In this document: positions 42,421 through 50,492 of the stretch, piece after piece
Layout: the number at the start of each line of letters is the position of its first letter
Position numbering within the stretch: the first letter of the stretch is position 1
From: an uncultured Lachnospiraceae bacterium
GTDB lineage: Bacteria; Bacillota; Clostridia; Lachnospirales; Lachnospiraceae
Assembly (NCBI GenBank): GCA_947625015.1
Contig: CANQMR010000007.1
Span: forward strand, 39,261-103,260
Direction: 5' to 3'
Length of the DNA stretch: 64,000 nucleotides
Notes under the pieces: model-generated
Told to the model about the DNA's origin: nothing
The model's database searches: none
The model's input: only the letters and a program-made list of their open reading frames with translations
Program-made: the position numbers and the translations under genes

Positions 42421-44482
42421 AAAACTGATTGAAAGCACGAAACCGCCAGCGGCAGCGGGAATGGGAAAGGAAATGACAGTCCAGGTGATAGAAGATGTGT
42501 TAGTCCTTAACCTGTACCAGGACAAGCAGCTTCAATACAGGTATGCGATCAACCAAGAAGGGACGCAGTATGCATCACTAAGAGACCATAAATGGGGCAG
42601 AAAAGGATTAGTAACCATAGCTTCTGGCAGTCCGTTTTATGGTACAACATTTGACGTTGAAAAATTTAAGATACAGGACGCATCACAAAAGAAGTTACTG
42701 ATATGCTTTTGGAACAGTAAGACGGTGGAAAACGCATACAGACGTATAGAACACTATGAATATCAGATTCGGGGCGAAAAAAGAGGAAGGGAAACGGAGC
42801 GAAAAAGGGAGAGAATAAATAAGATGATAGATTCACTGCCATATGCTCCGGCAGGAATTGAAAGATGGGCAGTAAGGGAGGTATTTACAGAACGGTACAT
42901 GTTTTTCAATAAGGAAAAAAACGTGTATCAATGTACGGCCTGCGGGAGACCGCATCATTTCAAAAGGAAAATCCGGCATAATGAGATAATCAGATGTACC
43001 AGGACAGATACAGATGTGATGGTCAAAAAGAGAAAGGGTACATTATATCAAAGCCGGAGTGAGCAGGTTGCGATTATCAATAAGATACCCGGCAAAGACA
43101 TGATGGCAACCCAGTTATGGGAAACAAGATGTACATGGGAAGAATGTCGCCAGACTGTGGAATGTGCCATTAAACCCAATATTGTAATGATGAAAGAACC
43201 GGACAAAACAACAAAGACATATTTTTTGCAAAGTAGTTATCTTGGATACACATACTACTGGGACACGAACGCATATCCCAAACAGAGGTTTATATATAAT
43301 CATCTGTATGCTCCGAATATAGTGCAGGAGGTAAAGGGTACCCCGTTTGAACCGGTGGGATATATATTACAAGAACTCCATAAAAAACAGTGGGATTTAA
43401 ATTATAGCATAGTTGTAGATCAATATAAGAACATTGGAAAATTAGAATATTTGATAAAAGCCGGATTAAAATCTATCACAGAAGATGTAATAGATAGAAT
43501 GAAATACTGGAATAACCCGCTCGGAGAATATTGGTTCCCAACAAGAATGTATGTTATGTCAGCTAACACGATAGACGGTTTTTTAAATGTATCTATGCAG
43601 AGAGTCAACAGACTAAAAAAATATTCAGGCGGTCCAATATTCCTAGAATGGCTGCAATGGGAAGAAAAGACGGGAAAAAAGGTAAAAGACAGTGTAATTG
43701 CATTTTTTCAGTCTGCCATAATATACACTAAAGATTATGAGTTTATCATGAATAGAATGTCTCCTGAACAGTTTGCGAATTATCTGCAAAAGCAGAGCGG
43801 CATGACCAATGGGGAGAAGTCACCATTAGAGATATTAAATGACTGGGAAGATTACCTGAAGATGTCAGCGGAGCTGGAATATGATGTGAACGATGAAATT
43901 GTGTATAAGCCAAGGGACTTGGAACTGCGACATAATCAAAGGGTTATGGAGACAATTGAAAAGGAAAATGAGACAGCGGTAAAGAAGATAAAAGAAAAGT
44001 ATCCGAATGCCGAGCCGTTCTTGAAAAACTGTAAGTCAAAATACGAATACAGCAGCGGGACATATCGTGTGATTGTTCCAGATACCATTATGGAAATCAG
44101 GAAAGACGGGAATTATCTAAAGCATTGTGTGGCTTCATCGGAACGCTATTACGACAGGATTAACCGGCATGAAAGCTTTATTGCTTTTGTTCGGAAGACA
44201 GAGGAGCCTGACAAGCCGTTCTACACTCTGGAGATTGAGCCGGGAGGCAATATCCGGCAGCAGAGGACATTTTATAACAGGCAAACTGGCTTGGAAGAAA
44301 TAAAGGGATTCTTAAAGGAATACCAAAGGAATTTGAAGCGAAATCTGACAAAGGAAGACAGACAGATGGCCCAGACGAGTACAAGGCTGCATCTGTCAAA
44401 TCTGAAGATGCTTAAAGCAAGCAAGGTAGAACGGGATAAGGAACTAGCAGAAATATTAGAAACTGATTACATGGCAGTATAA
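42413..44482 (+). CDS. PcfJ-like protein
   Basis: A 689-residue protein of the PcfJ family, named after a gene of the Enterococcus plasmid pCF10. The diagnostic C-terminal block is 'LKHCVASSERYYDRINRHES' followed by 'FYTLEIEPGGNIRQQRTFYN'. A zinc-ribbon-like 'CTACGRPHHF' near 175 and basic surroundings suggest nucleic acid contact. PcfJ is usually paired with a PcfK/AcrIIA9-type protein, which is the next gene here. Molecular function is not established. Confidence 0.82.
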   Translation: MNKKLIESTKPPAAAGMGKEMTVQVIEDVLVLNLYQDKQLQYRYAINQEGTQYASLRDHKWGRKGLVTIASGSPFYGTTFDVEKFKIQDASQKKLLICFWNSKTVENAYRRIEHYEYQIRGEKRGRETERKRERINKMIDSLPYAPAGIERWAVREVFTERYMFFNKEKNVYQCTACGRPHHFKRKIRHNEIIRCTRTDTDVMVKKRKGTLYQSRSEQVAIINKIPGKDMMATQLWETRCTWEECRQTVECAIKPNIVMMKEPDKTTKTYFLQSSYLGYTYYWDTNAYPKQRFIYNHLYAPNIVQEVKGTPFEPVGYILQELHKKQWDLNYSIVVDQYKNIGKLEYLIKAGLKSITEDVIDRMKYWNNPLGEYWFPTRMYVMSANTIDGFLNVSMQRVNRLKKYSGGPIFLEWLQWEEKTGKKVKDSVIAFFQSAIIYTKDYEFIMNRMSPEQFANYLQKQSGMTNGEKSPLEILNDWEDYLKMSAELEYDVNDEIVYKPRDLELRHNQRVMETIEKENETAVKKIKEKYPNAEPFLKNCKSKYEYSSGTYRVIVPDTIMEIRKDGNYLKHCVASSERYYDRINRHESFIAFVRKTEEPDKPFYTLEIEPGGNIRQQRTFYNRQTGLEEIKGFLKEYQRNLKRNLTKEDRQMAQTSTRLHLSNLKMLKASKVERDKELAEILETDYMAV

Positions 44483-44494
44483 AGGAGGTAGTTT

Positions 44495-45040
44495 ATGAAG
44501 TATAAGTATGGTGAAATGGACAGCGCGGAGGAAATTAACAAGAAAGCTGCCGAGCTTAAGGCAGCGGGAGACAGAGAGGGAGTCGGTATTCTGGCAAAGG
44601 AAAATGGAATTGACAAGGATATGGCAGACGCCTATTGGGATGGATATGTGGATTTGATTTGCGATACTCAGACTGCAGCAGCGGGAAAGCTGGATGTGGA
44701 AATTGCAGAATACAGCAAGATGTATGTGGCTAACGCTATAGAGGTAGCAGAAGCCTTGAAGAGCCTTACCATGCAGGAGAAGGTGGTATATTCCCTGCAT
44801 AAGGCTGGGGTGGATATGGATATTGACTGTACAGGGGAAGAGCTGGCGGCGGCCATCCGGCAGAAAGGGAAAAGCCTAAATGACATATGCGCCAAGGTAT
44901 TTAGGAAAGCTGGGGAGATTCATGCATCCGGGACACCGGCATCCGCTATGGTCGTGCCTATGGTTATACATGAATATATGACAGCAGACAAGGAGATAAA
45001 GAAGATAAAGAAGAAAGGGGATAAGAAGAATGGAAAATAA
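44495..45040 (+). CDS. Probable AcrIIA9/PcfK-family protein (putative Cas9 inhibitor)
   Basis: A 181-residue acidic protein. The opening 'MKYKYGEMDSAEEINKKAAE', the 'LAKENGID' segment, 'GKLDVEIAEYSKMYVANAI' and a later 'IRQKGKSLNDICAKVFRKA' resemble the AcrIIA9 family as I remember it. That family includes anti-CRISPR proteins that inhibit type II Cas9, and PcfK-like proteins encoded beside PcfJ. The order PcfJ then PcfK supports it. The classic C-terminal 'VFG' segment is replaced here by a Lys-rich tail. Inhibitory activity is unproven; the family call is from memory. Confidence 0.58.
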   Translation: MKYKYGEMDSAEEINKKAAELKAAGDREGVGILAKENGIDKDMADAYWDGYVDLICDTQTAAAGKLDVEIAEYSKMYVANAIEVAEALKSLTMQEKVVYSLHKAGVDMDIDCTGEELAAAIRQKGKSLNDICAKVFRKAGEIHASGTPASAMVVPMVIHEYMTADKEIKKIKKKGDKKNGK

Positions 45041-46310
45041 TCTTTTAGATTTGGGATATGGAGAAATCAAAGCGGAAATCAGAAACAACATCAGCAATAT
45101 GGTGTTAAGCTTTATCGATGTCGGATACTGGCTAAAACAGATTAGAGATAAAGAGCTTTTCAAAGAAGACGGATACAAAAATGTATATGATATGGCACAA
45201 GCAGAATTTAATATGTCAAGGACTGTGGTCTCCCGGTTTATGAGTATTAACGACAAATACTCTGTCGGTGGGAACAGCCGGGAGCTCTTGGAACAGTTTC
45301 AAGGATTTGGGAAATCTGCCTTAACCGAAATGCTATCCCTGCCGGTTGAAGATTATGAATTGTTAACACCGGATACAAAGGTGGAAGATATTCGGGAACT
45401 GAAGGAAGCAGAACGGAAGCTTCAGGAAGAACAGGACGGCCAGATCGACCAGGTAGAAGGGCAGATGAATATACTGAATGATATGCCGGACATTGTTCCG
45501 GAGGCTGACAAGCCTGAAAAGAAGGAGGCAGATATATCCGAAGCAATCCGGGAACTGTTCCGGCCAAGGGAAATGAAAGAATATCTGGATAAGCTGGTCA
45601 ACATGGACCCGGAATCCAATGCTATGGATTGGTGGGTGGCGGACTTCAATGCAGCGGGAAACCGGACATTTAAGCATATTCCGTTCTTTTTGTTCTTTTA
45701 TGGTAAGGAAGAGGGCCTAAAGATTAAGAATATATTCAAAAATACAATAGAGCAAAAGACGTATCAAGACTTTTACTATATGGTCCGGGCAGCTTATCCG
45801 CAGGAGACGGTAAGGGGGACAGATGTATGGATGCAGGCATACGGGGAAGAATGGAAAAAACAGCAGGAGCAGGAAGCGGCAGAGCAGGAAAAAGCAGCTG
45901 CCAGGAAAGAAAAGACAAAAAAGAAGGAGAAAAGTTCCAAAAAGGTTGATTCCATTCAATCTCCAGCCGTTTTGCCAGATGAAAAAAAGCGCCGGAAACC
46001 GCAGAAAGCTGTGAGAATCAGGTGGAAACTTTGTCAAATGAGGCAAAAAAAGCAGATGCAGAGCCACAAAAAACAGAGGAAGAAAAGCCGGAAAGTGTTG
46101 ATTTCATTCAGTCTGACGACAATTCGGAGGACCAAGAAAAAGGTTTGTGCGATATCGCACAAACCGGGTATAACATCTGGCTGCCTGTGGCGCCGGGAGG
46201 ACATTTATATCTGGTCACAACCAGAGCAGTTGATTTGGATACATTGGAATATGTGGTGGAAGAAATCAAGGTATACATATACGAACATAGAGCAAACAGG
46301 ATACAACTAA
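45030..46310 (+). CDS. Phage accessory protein, N-terminal part (frameshifted)
   Basis: The first 320 codons encode an HTH-like N-terminal region ('NMSRTVVSRFMSINDKYS'), a second globular region to about residue 270, then a Lys/Glu-rich coiled coil. After the A-run at 45982-45988 the frame continues to 46310, but as an Arg/Lys/Trp-rich sequence with no protein-like character. The -1 frame is instead acidic and continuous with the gene at 46022-46489. The native product is probably a 486-residue fusion. The N-terminal family resembles phage ParB/DUF3102-like proteins, weakly. It overlaps the AcrIIA9-like gene by 11 bp. Confidence 0.72.
   Translation: MENNLLDLGYGEIKAEIRNNISNMVLSFIDVGYWLKQIRDKELFKEDGYKNVYDMAQAEFNMSRTVVSRFMSINDKYSVGGNSRELLEQFQGFGKSALTEMLSLPVEDYELLTPDTKVEDIRELKEAERKLQEEQDGQIDQVEGQMNILNDMPDIVPEADKPEKKEADISEAIRELFRPREMKEYLDKLVNMDPESNAMDWWVADFNAAGNRTFKHIPFFLFFYGKEEGLKIKNIFKNTIEQKTYQDFYYMVRAAYPQETVRGTDVWMQAYGEEWKKQQEQEAAEQEKAAARKEKTKKKEKSSKKVDSIQSPAVLPDEKKRRKPQKAVRIRWKLCQMRQKKQMQSHKKQRKKSRKVLISFSLTTIRRTKKKVCAISHKPGITSGCLWRREDIYIWSQPEQLIWIHWNMWWKKSRYTYTNIEQTGYN
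45983..45989 (+). other. A AAA AAG slippery heptamer / frameshift site
   Basis: In the frame of the 45030 gene the codons read GAA AAA AAG, which contains A-AAA-AAG, the E. coli dnaX slippery heptamer. A -1 slip joins residue 320 to the acidic frame ending at 46489. I see no strong hairpin just downstream. An A8-to-A7 deletion, or a homopolymer base-call error, would look the same. Confidence 0.55.
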
Positions 46311-46489
46311 GGTATTTTATGCCAAACACTAAAGATTATGAGGTAACGTTGTGGAGCCGGGAACCAGCTGAAATGCAAAAAGAATTAAAGGAAAAAGATA
46401 TATATATGGACAAAGAAGAGGCAGAGAAAGTGTGCGCGAATAAAAATAAAATGCGACTACTCATAACAGAAGATGATGAGGAGATTTAA
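46022..46489 (+). CDS. Phage accessory protein, C-terminal part (-1 frame)
   Basis: A reading frame of 155 codons, nominally beginning at GTG 46022 but lacking a Shine-Dalgarno and open upstream to the A-run. The acidic linker echoes the upstream linker ('VDFIQS' here, 'VDSIQS' before the shift). A globular end follows ('YNIWLPVAPGGHLYLVTTRA', 'RYFMPNTKDYEVTLW'). It is best read as the C-terminal domain of the preceding gene. A 24-bp palindrome lies inside it at 46142-46165. Confidence 0.65.
   Translation: METLSNEAKKADAEPQKTEEEKPESVDFIQSDDNSEDQEKGLCDIAQTGYNIWLPVAPGGHLYLVTTRAVDLDTLEYVVEEIKVYIYEHRANRIQLRYFMPNTKDYEVTLWSREPAEMQKELKEKDIYMDKEEAEKVCANKNKMRLLITEDDEEI
46142..46165. repeat. Palindrome copy 2, extended to 24 bp
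   Basis: The 16-bp core TGTGCGATATCGCACA (46146-46161) is extended by four more matched bases on each side. It lies in the linker of the accessory protein, between acidic and globular parts. Confidence 0.85.
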
Positions 46490-46568
46490 GATGGGAAAGG
46501 CAGTGTGCAAGTAGGACCAGAGGAAAAGCGTATGGCTATGAAAATTAGAGATTTAAAGGAGAATGGGC

Positions 46569-46826
46569 ATGGATATTCAAGAAAAAATTATTGAAGATGT
46601 ATTAAAAGATAGAAAGTGGCAGGTTGAAAAGCGGGGAGAACAAAACCATAACGCTTATGTTTGGGCAACAATAATTGGAACGGAATATGGAGAAATGTGC
46701 AAAGCATTAAACGATAACTCAACACCAAAAAGTGAACAATATATTTATTGGAGAGTTATACACATTATGGCAATCTGCATGGCAATGCTGGAGTGTATAG
46801 AAAAGAATCGGAGGAAAGGGAAATGA
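46569..46826 (+). CDS. MazG-like nucleotide pyrophosphohydrolase family protein
   Basis: An 85-residue all-alpha protein. 'ATIIGTEYGEMCKALND' resembles the EExxE metal motif region of MazG/dUTPase-like enzymes, and 'WRVIHIMAICMAMLECIE' is a typical second helix. Phages use such enzymes to cleanse or bias the nucleotide pool. The start at 46569 has AGGAGA six bases upstream; ATG 46563 is too close. Only part of the acidic motif is conserved (E-x2-E), so activity is uncertain. Confidence 0.65.
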   Translation: MDIQEKIIEDVLKDRKWQVEKRGEQNHNAYVWATIIGTEYGEMCKALNDNSTPKSEQYIYWRVIHIMAICMAMLECIEKNRRKGK

Positions 46827-47050
46827 GCATAAAAAATAAGGAACTAATCAAACTAGCACAGAAAATCAAAAATGAGATAAGCTGCGTAAACTGTAAGTAT
46901 TGCAATCAGAGGGCTTATTACGGCGGAAAGTGGTACTGTTCTCATCCGGATAGCAAAATTGGAAAAGCAGCTGAAATTGAAAAATGTTTTGTGAGAAAAG
47001 ATTCAGTAGGAGGTTTAATTTATGGTAATAGAGGATTTGACAAAGAGTGA
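46823..47050 (+). CDS. Small Cys-rich phage protein, unknown
   Basis: A 75-residue protein starting at ATG 46823 (GGAGGAAAGGG upstream; overlaps the previous stop). 'CVNCKYCNQR', 'WYCSHP' and 'CFVRKD' give five Cys and a His, suggesting one zinc site. It overlaps the next gene by 29 bp. Unrecognised. Confidence 0.66.
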   Translation: MSIKNKELIKLAQKIKNEISCVNCKYCNQRAYYGGKWYCSHPDSKIGKAAEIEKCFVRKDSVGGLIYGNRGFDKE

Positions 47051-47345
47051 AGAACTGGTAATGAAGGCAATCTGGGATTGCAAAAAGGAACCGGTATTGT
47101 CAGATGTGGTTGACCGGGTAAACAGATTTTATGGTAAGGACTGGGCGCCGCAGACGGTATCTACCTTCCTGGCGAAGCTGGTGCGGAAGAATTACCTTAA
47201 GATGCAGCGGGACGGAAAGATTTATACATATAAGGTGCTGATTCCGGAAAAATCATATAGAGAAAAATTATGTAAACATCTGGTAAGTTTTTGGTATGGG
47301 GATAATTTCAATAATTTAGTCAAAGAACTTTACAAATTGATTTAA
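47022..47345 (+). CDS. BlaI/MecI/CopY-type regulator
   Basis: A 107-residue winged-helix protein. 'LTKSEELVMKAIWDCKKEP' and 'WAPQTVSTFLAKLVRKNYL' are typical of the BlaI/MecI/CopY family. These repressors bind dyads and are released by proteolysis or metal. No sensor protease is encoded nearby. In a prophage it may control a gene module. GTAGGAGGT precedes the start. The target is unknown. Confidence 0.85.
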   Translation: MVIEDLTKSEELVMKAIWDCKKEPVLSDVVDRVNRFYGKDWAPQTVSTFLAKLVRKNYLKMQRDGKIYTYKVLIPEKSYREKLCKHLVSFWYGDNFNNLVKELYKLI

Positions 47346-47371
47346 AGGGATATTCAGAAAGGAGAATCAAA

Positions 47372-47941
47372 ATGATATTTAACAAGAGTGTATTTAAAAA
47401 AATTCTAAAGGAGGCATATAAAGGATATGGACTACTGGTCGGTAACAATGATGGGCGTATTATTCTTTCCGGGCAATGGTGGATAATGACGATGGATGAA
47501 GATGTATTTAACAAAGATGGCAGGGCTGCATTGGTGCAGCTTACTGGTGTATTGCCAGAACCGGGAGAATACTGGAGAAGCACCAGCGCCGGGAACCAGA
47601 TAGAGATGCCGCCTGAGTATATTAATATTAATGCTGAACAGTACGAATTAACAGAACCATTTAAAAAGACAGCGGTAATATTAGAGACTCCGATCCCGGT
47701 ACGGGTGTATCAGAAAAAGGATAAAGTAATATGCGTAAATGAAATGGTAGAACTGTTGTTAGATCCATGTGCAGTTGACGAAGGAGAGAATGACACCATT
47801 GCAGGACCATATGATGGAAAAAATTTATATTGGACAAACGGTTCATGCCAATTTGCAGCCCTCCAGGCTATTTTAGAAAAAAAAGATTACACAAAATTTA
47901 TAGGAGACATAGGACGATTAGACATTCCAGAAGCAATGTAG
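47372..47941 (+). CDS. Phage protein of unknown function
   Basis: A 189-residue acidic soluble protein beginning 'MIFNKSVFKKILKEAYKGYG', with 'LLVGNNDGRIILSGQWW' and a central 'PIPVRVYQKKDKVICVNE'. AGAAAGGAG precedes the ATG. I do not recognise a family. It sits in the middle of the early genes. Confidence 0.65.
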   Translation: MIFNKSVFKKILKEAYKGYGLLVGNNDGRIILSGQWWIMTMDEDVFNKDGRAALVQLTGVLPEPGEYWRSTSAGNQIEMPPEYININAEQYELTEPFKKTAVILETPIPVRVYQKKDKVICVNEMVELLLDPCAVDEGENDTIAGPYDGKNLYWTNGSCQFAALQAILEKKDYTKFIGDIGRLDIPEAM

Positions 47942-48023
47942 CACCACCGTTATACACCACACATATATGACGGTAGATATAGAATCCCGGTTCCTGATGC
48001 AGGAACCGGAGAAAGGAGACAAA

Positions 48024-48488
48024 TTGAAAGAGGTTAATATATACATATATACGGAGCATACAGGACCGTTGAAATCCGGCAGCGGGAAATACCATGTCAT
48101 ATTGGAAACAATGATAATGACGAAAAAAGGCCAAGAGCCATATACACTATCATTAAGTGATGTGGTGAAGGATATAACACCAAACAGGCTAAACCTGATA
48201 GCATTACAGCAGGCTGTCAGCCATATGAAGAAACCGAGCAGGATAACAATATATACGGCATCTGAATATATTGTAAATGCTTTTGCCAATGACTGGACGG
48301 AAAAGTGGGCGGTCAATAATTACAAAGTAAGAGGAAAAGCAATAAAGCATGCAGATATATGGATGGATATTATGGACAAGCTAAAAGAACATGATATTAC
48401 CATCCTGTATGCCAAGAAGACGCCATATACAGAATGCCAAAGGCTTGAACTTAAGCAGGCATTTGGAAAGGGAAAAGGGAATGGGTGA
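48024..48488 (+). CDS. RNase H-fold phage protein lacking catalytic acids
   Basis: A 154-residue protein with the RNase HI outline: 'VNIYIYTEHTGPLKSGSGKY' (strand 1 and glycine turn), 'PNRLNLIALQQAVSHM' (helix A), 'ITIYTASEYIVNAF' (strand 4), then 'HADIWMDIMDKLKEHDITIL'. At the positions of the four active-site acids I see Glu for the first and neutral residues for the second and third, so it is probably inactive or repurposed. The start is TTG at 48024 (AAAGGAG five bases upstream); the open frame runs back to 47967. Confidence 0.65.
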   Translation: MKEVNIYIYTEHTGPLKSGSGKYHVILETMIMTKKGQEPYTLSLSDVVKDITPNRLNLIALQQAVSHMKKPSRITIYTASEYIVNAFANDWTEKWAVNNYKVRGKAIKHADIWMDIMDKLKEHDITILYAKKTPYTECQRLELKQAFGKGKGNG

Positions 48489-49044
48489 GTTTGAGGAAGA
48501 ATTTATGGAATATATATGTGATTCTCTATGTAAGCACGCAGCGGAGGATTCGGATTATCTGATACAAAGATGTGAGGAATGTCGCATTAAAGAATTTATA
48601 GAAAAGATAAAAGGGGAAGTGAATACAGTGATTAGACCTATGATATTTAATACGGAAATGGTCAGTGCTATCATAGACGGAAGAAAAACCGTAACAAGAA
48701 GATTACAGAAAAAAAGTACTAAAAAGCCTATTGAGGTTGGAGATATCATATATGTCAGGGAGACATCTCACATGCCCAAAGAGGCGGCCCGAATCTTCCT
48801 GCGGGTGACGGATGTAAAATCGGAACGATTGCAAGATATAACGGAAGACGGAGCAATCAGAGAGGGGGCTGACGAATATCTAACGGAAGGGAAGATAAGA
48901 GTAAGCTCCATGTGCCATTTTATGGAAATCTGGGAGTCTACCTTGAAAAAAGAGGATATTGATACATACGGATGGGATGCCAATCCATATGTATGGGTGA
49001 TTGAGTTTGAAGGATGCGCAAAACCAGAAGGTTGGAATAAATAA
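48481..49044 (+). CDS. ASCH-domain phage protein
   Basis: A 187-residue protein. From about residue 50 it matches phage ASCH-like proteins: 'MIFNTEMVSAIIDGRKTVTR', 'VGDIIYVRET' and 'NPYVWVIEFE'. ASCH domains bind RNA or modified bases. The first about 49 residues form a Cys-containing leader ('CDSLCKHAAEDSDYLIQRCEEC') that in other phages is often a separate small gene. A GTG at 48628 is a possible second start. The function is unproven. Confidence 0.75.
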   Translation: MGEFEEEFMEYICDSLCKHAAEDSDYLIQRCEECRIKEFIEKIKGEVNTVIRPMIFNTEMVSAIIDGRKTVTRRLQKKSTKKPIEVGDIIYVRETSHMPKEAARIFLRVTDVKSERLQDITEDGAIREGADEYLTEGKIRVSSMCHFMEIWESTLKKEDIDTYGWDANPYVWVIEFEGCAKPEGWNK

Positions 49045-49056
49045 AGGATGAGGTCG

Positions 49057-49506
49057 ATGAAACATATATTAGTGCAATATATAGACTTACTTAATGAAAA
49101 GGAAGAACTGGAAAAAAGAATCCAGAAGCTACAGGATAAAAGGGATAGAATTAACAGTGGCGGTAATGTAAGGGATGTTGTAAAGGGCGGAGAAGGCGGC
49201 CTGCAGATATATCATCTGGAGGGATATCCTGTGGCGGATGAAGACGAGGTTTTGTATTTGATAAAGAAAAATATCAGGATATTACAGCAGCGGGAACATG
49301 ATATTCAGGAGAAGGTATTAGATGTAGAGAAATACATTAGTACGATTAATGACAGCCGGATGCGGAGAATGATTACAAAAAAATACATTGAAGGGAAAAC
49401 ATGGTACCAGGTAGCTAACGAGATGGGGCCTCTATATACAAAGGACAGCTGCCAAAAGCAGATGGAACGCTTTTTAAAAAAAGAGATTAATAAAAAAATG
49501 TCGTGA
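49057..49506 (+). CDS. ArpU/RinA-like late transcription activator
   Basis: A 149-residue protein: an N-terminal coiled coil ('LNEKEELEKRIQKLQDKR') and a C-terminal sigma-70-region-4-like HTH ('KKYIEGKTWYQVANEMG'). This DUF1492-type layout is typical of phage late-gene regulators just upstream of the terminase. ATG 49057 has AAGGATGAGG upstream; ATG 49048 is too close to it. Its last codons overlap the first copy of a 27-bp repeat. Confidence 0.78.
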   Translation: MKHILVQYIDLLNEKEELEKRIQKLQDKRDRINSGGNVRDVVKGGEGGLQIYHLEGYPVADEDEVLYLIKKNIRILQQREHDIQEKVLDVEKYISTINDSRMRRMITKKYIEGKTWYQVANEMGPLYTKDSCQKQMERFLKKEINKKMS

Positions 49507-49515
49507 ATGTCGTGC
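49489..49515 (+). repeat. 27-bp direct repeat, copy 1
   Basis: An A-rich start followed by tandem ATGTCGTGA and ATGTCGTGC. It covers the last codons and stop of the activator gene. An identical copy begins exactly 900 bp downstream at 50389. Confidence 0.9.
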
Positions 49516-49535
49516 ACTAAAAAGGGGTGAATGGA

Positions 49536-50096
49536 ATGAATACGGTGGAGCCGATAAGGGACATGAATGTAGTGTTGGATATAGCGGATTATTTAAGGAC
49601 AGGGAGATATGGGGAACGGAACTATGCGCTATGGATGTTTGGTATCTATTCCGGCTTAAGAGTATCAGATATTCTTCGGCTTAAAGTGCGGGATGTCAAG
49701 AACAAAGACTATGTATATATCCGGGAAAAAAAGACAGGAAAAGAAAAGAGATTTATTATTAACCCAGAGCTGAAGGATATATTAAAGGAATATATTAAGG
49801 GAAAGAAAGACTATGAATATCTTTTTGCAAGCCGATGTAAAATAAACCGTCCCCTCTGCCGTCAACAGGTATATAACATACTAAATGACGCAGCGAAGTA
49901 TTTTAAGTTAGACAATATAGGTACTCACACCATGCGCAAGACCTGGGGATATCATTTGTACCAACAGACGCATGATGCTGTCACAATCATGGAGATACTC
50001 AATCATGCGGATATAAGCGTGACACTAAGATATATCGGGATTAACCAAAACAACAAAGACAGACTGATGCAGGCATTGAAGTATAAAAGATGTTAA
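49536..50096 (+). CDS. Small tyrosine recombinase
   Basis: A 186-residue catalytic-domain-only tyrosine recombinase. The catalytic Arg is in 'SGLRVSDILRLK', a Lys is in 'EKKTGKEKRF', HxxR is in 'GTHTMRKTWGY', a second His is in 'LNHADISVTL' and the Tyr is in 'RYIGINQ'. No arm or core-binding domain is present. The start at 49536 has AAAGGGG eight bases upstream. It is a second recombinase in addition to the serine integrase, and is flanked by 27-bp repeats. Such small enzymes occur near terminase genes of Firmicutes phages; the role is unknown. Confidence 0.85.
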   Translation: MNTVEPIRDMNVVLDIADYLRTGRYGERNYALWMFGIYSGLRVSDILRLKVRDVKNKDYVYIREKKTGKEKRFIINPELKDILKEYIKGKKDYEYLFASRCKINRPLCRQQVYNILNDAAKYFKLDNIGTHTMRKTWGYHLYQQTHDAVTIMEILNHADISVTLRYIGINQNNKDRLMQALKYKRC

Positions 50097-50388
50097 AAGA
50101 GATGCTAAGAGGGAAATAATTTGTGCAGGATTACAATAATTTATCACAATAAGGTAACTGTCAAATTAAATAAAGAAAATTATATGATTATATATAAGAA
50201 GAAACATTTAACATTTTTATTGACACAATTACAAGATATGTCAACATTTTTTAAGAGGCAATTTGTGCAATTTGTACAAAGTAGGTTCTTTCGGGCAAGA
50301 AGCAGGTTTGCGGGTCGGGCGAGCCCCAAAACGGCCCAGAGACTAACAAGAATTTTTTTATATTGCCATTTCCACAAAAATGAAAAAA
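50097..50388 (+). other. Noncoding stretch before the terminase leader, possible cos region
   Basis: No convincing gene. A 90-codon frame at 50121-50393 is Lys/Phe/Arg-rich without a ribosome site. At 50306-50341 a GC-rich island (GGGTCGGGCGAGCCCC, then CGGCCC) stands out in AT-rich sequence. Lambda-type terminases cut cos just upstream of terS, so this is a candidate cos, but nothing more specific is seen. Confidence 0.35.
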
Positions 50389-50431
50389 AATAAAAAAATG
50401 TCGTGAATGTCGTGCCCAAATGTGTTATAGT
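50389..50431 (+). promoter_or_regulatory. Late promoter with activator repeats (27-bp repeat, copy 2)
   Basis: The second copy of the repeat (50389-50415) ends in tandem ATGTCGTGA and ATGTCGTGC, lying where a -35 would be. An extended -10, TGT-TATAGT (50423-50431), follows 7 bp later. No usual -35 is present, so an activator such as the ArpU-like protein could bind the 9-mers and recruit polymerase. Confidence 0.55.
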
Positions 50432-50441
50432 TAAGATGAGA

Positions 50442-50475
50442 GAGGTGCGGTCAAAAAAAGACCTGCCTCTTTTTT
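50442..50475 (+). terminator. Early terminator in the late leader
   Basis: GAGG and GGTC (50442-50452) pair with GACC and CCTC (50460-50469) across an A-rich loop, with a small internal loop, followed by six T. It lies just after the late promoter, so late transcription may need antitermination. Confidence 0.6.
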
Positions 50476-50492
50476 GCTATGTATTGGCTTTT

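Noticed and set aside
50121..50393. 90-codon frame upstream of terS
   Set aside because: No Shine-Dalgarno, unlikely composition, and it runs into the 27-bp repeat; treated as noncoding.
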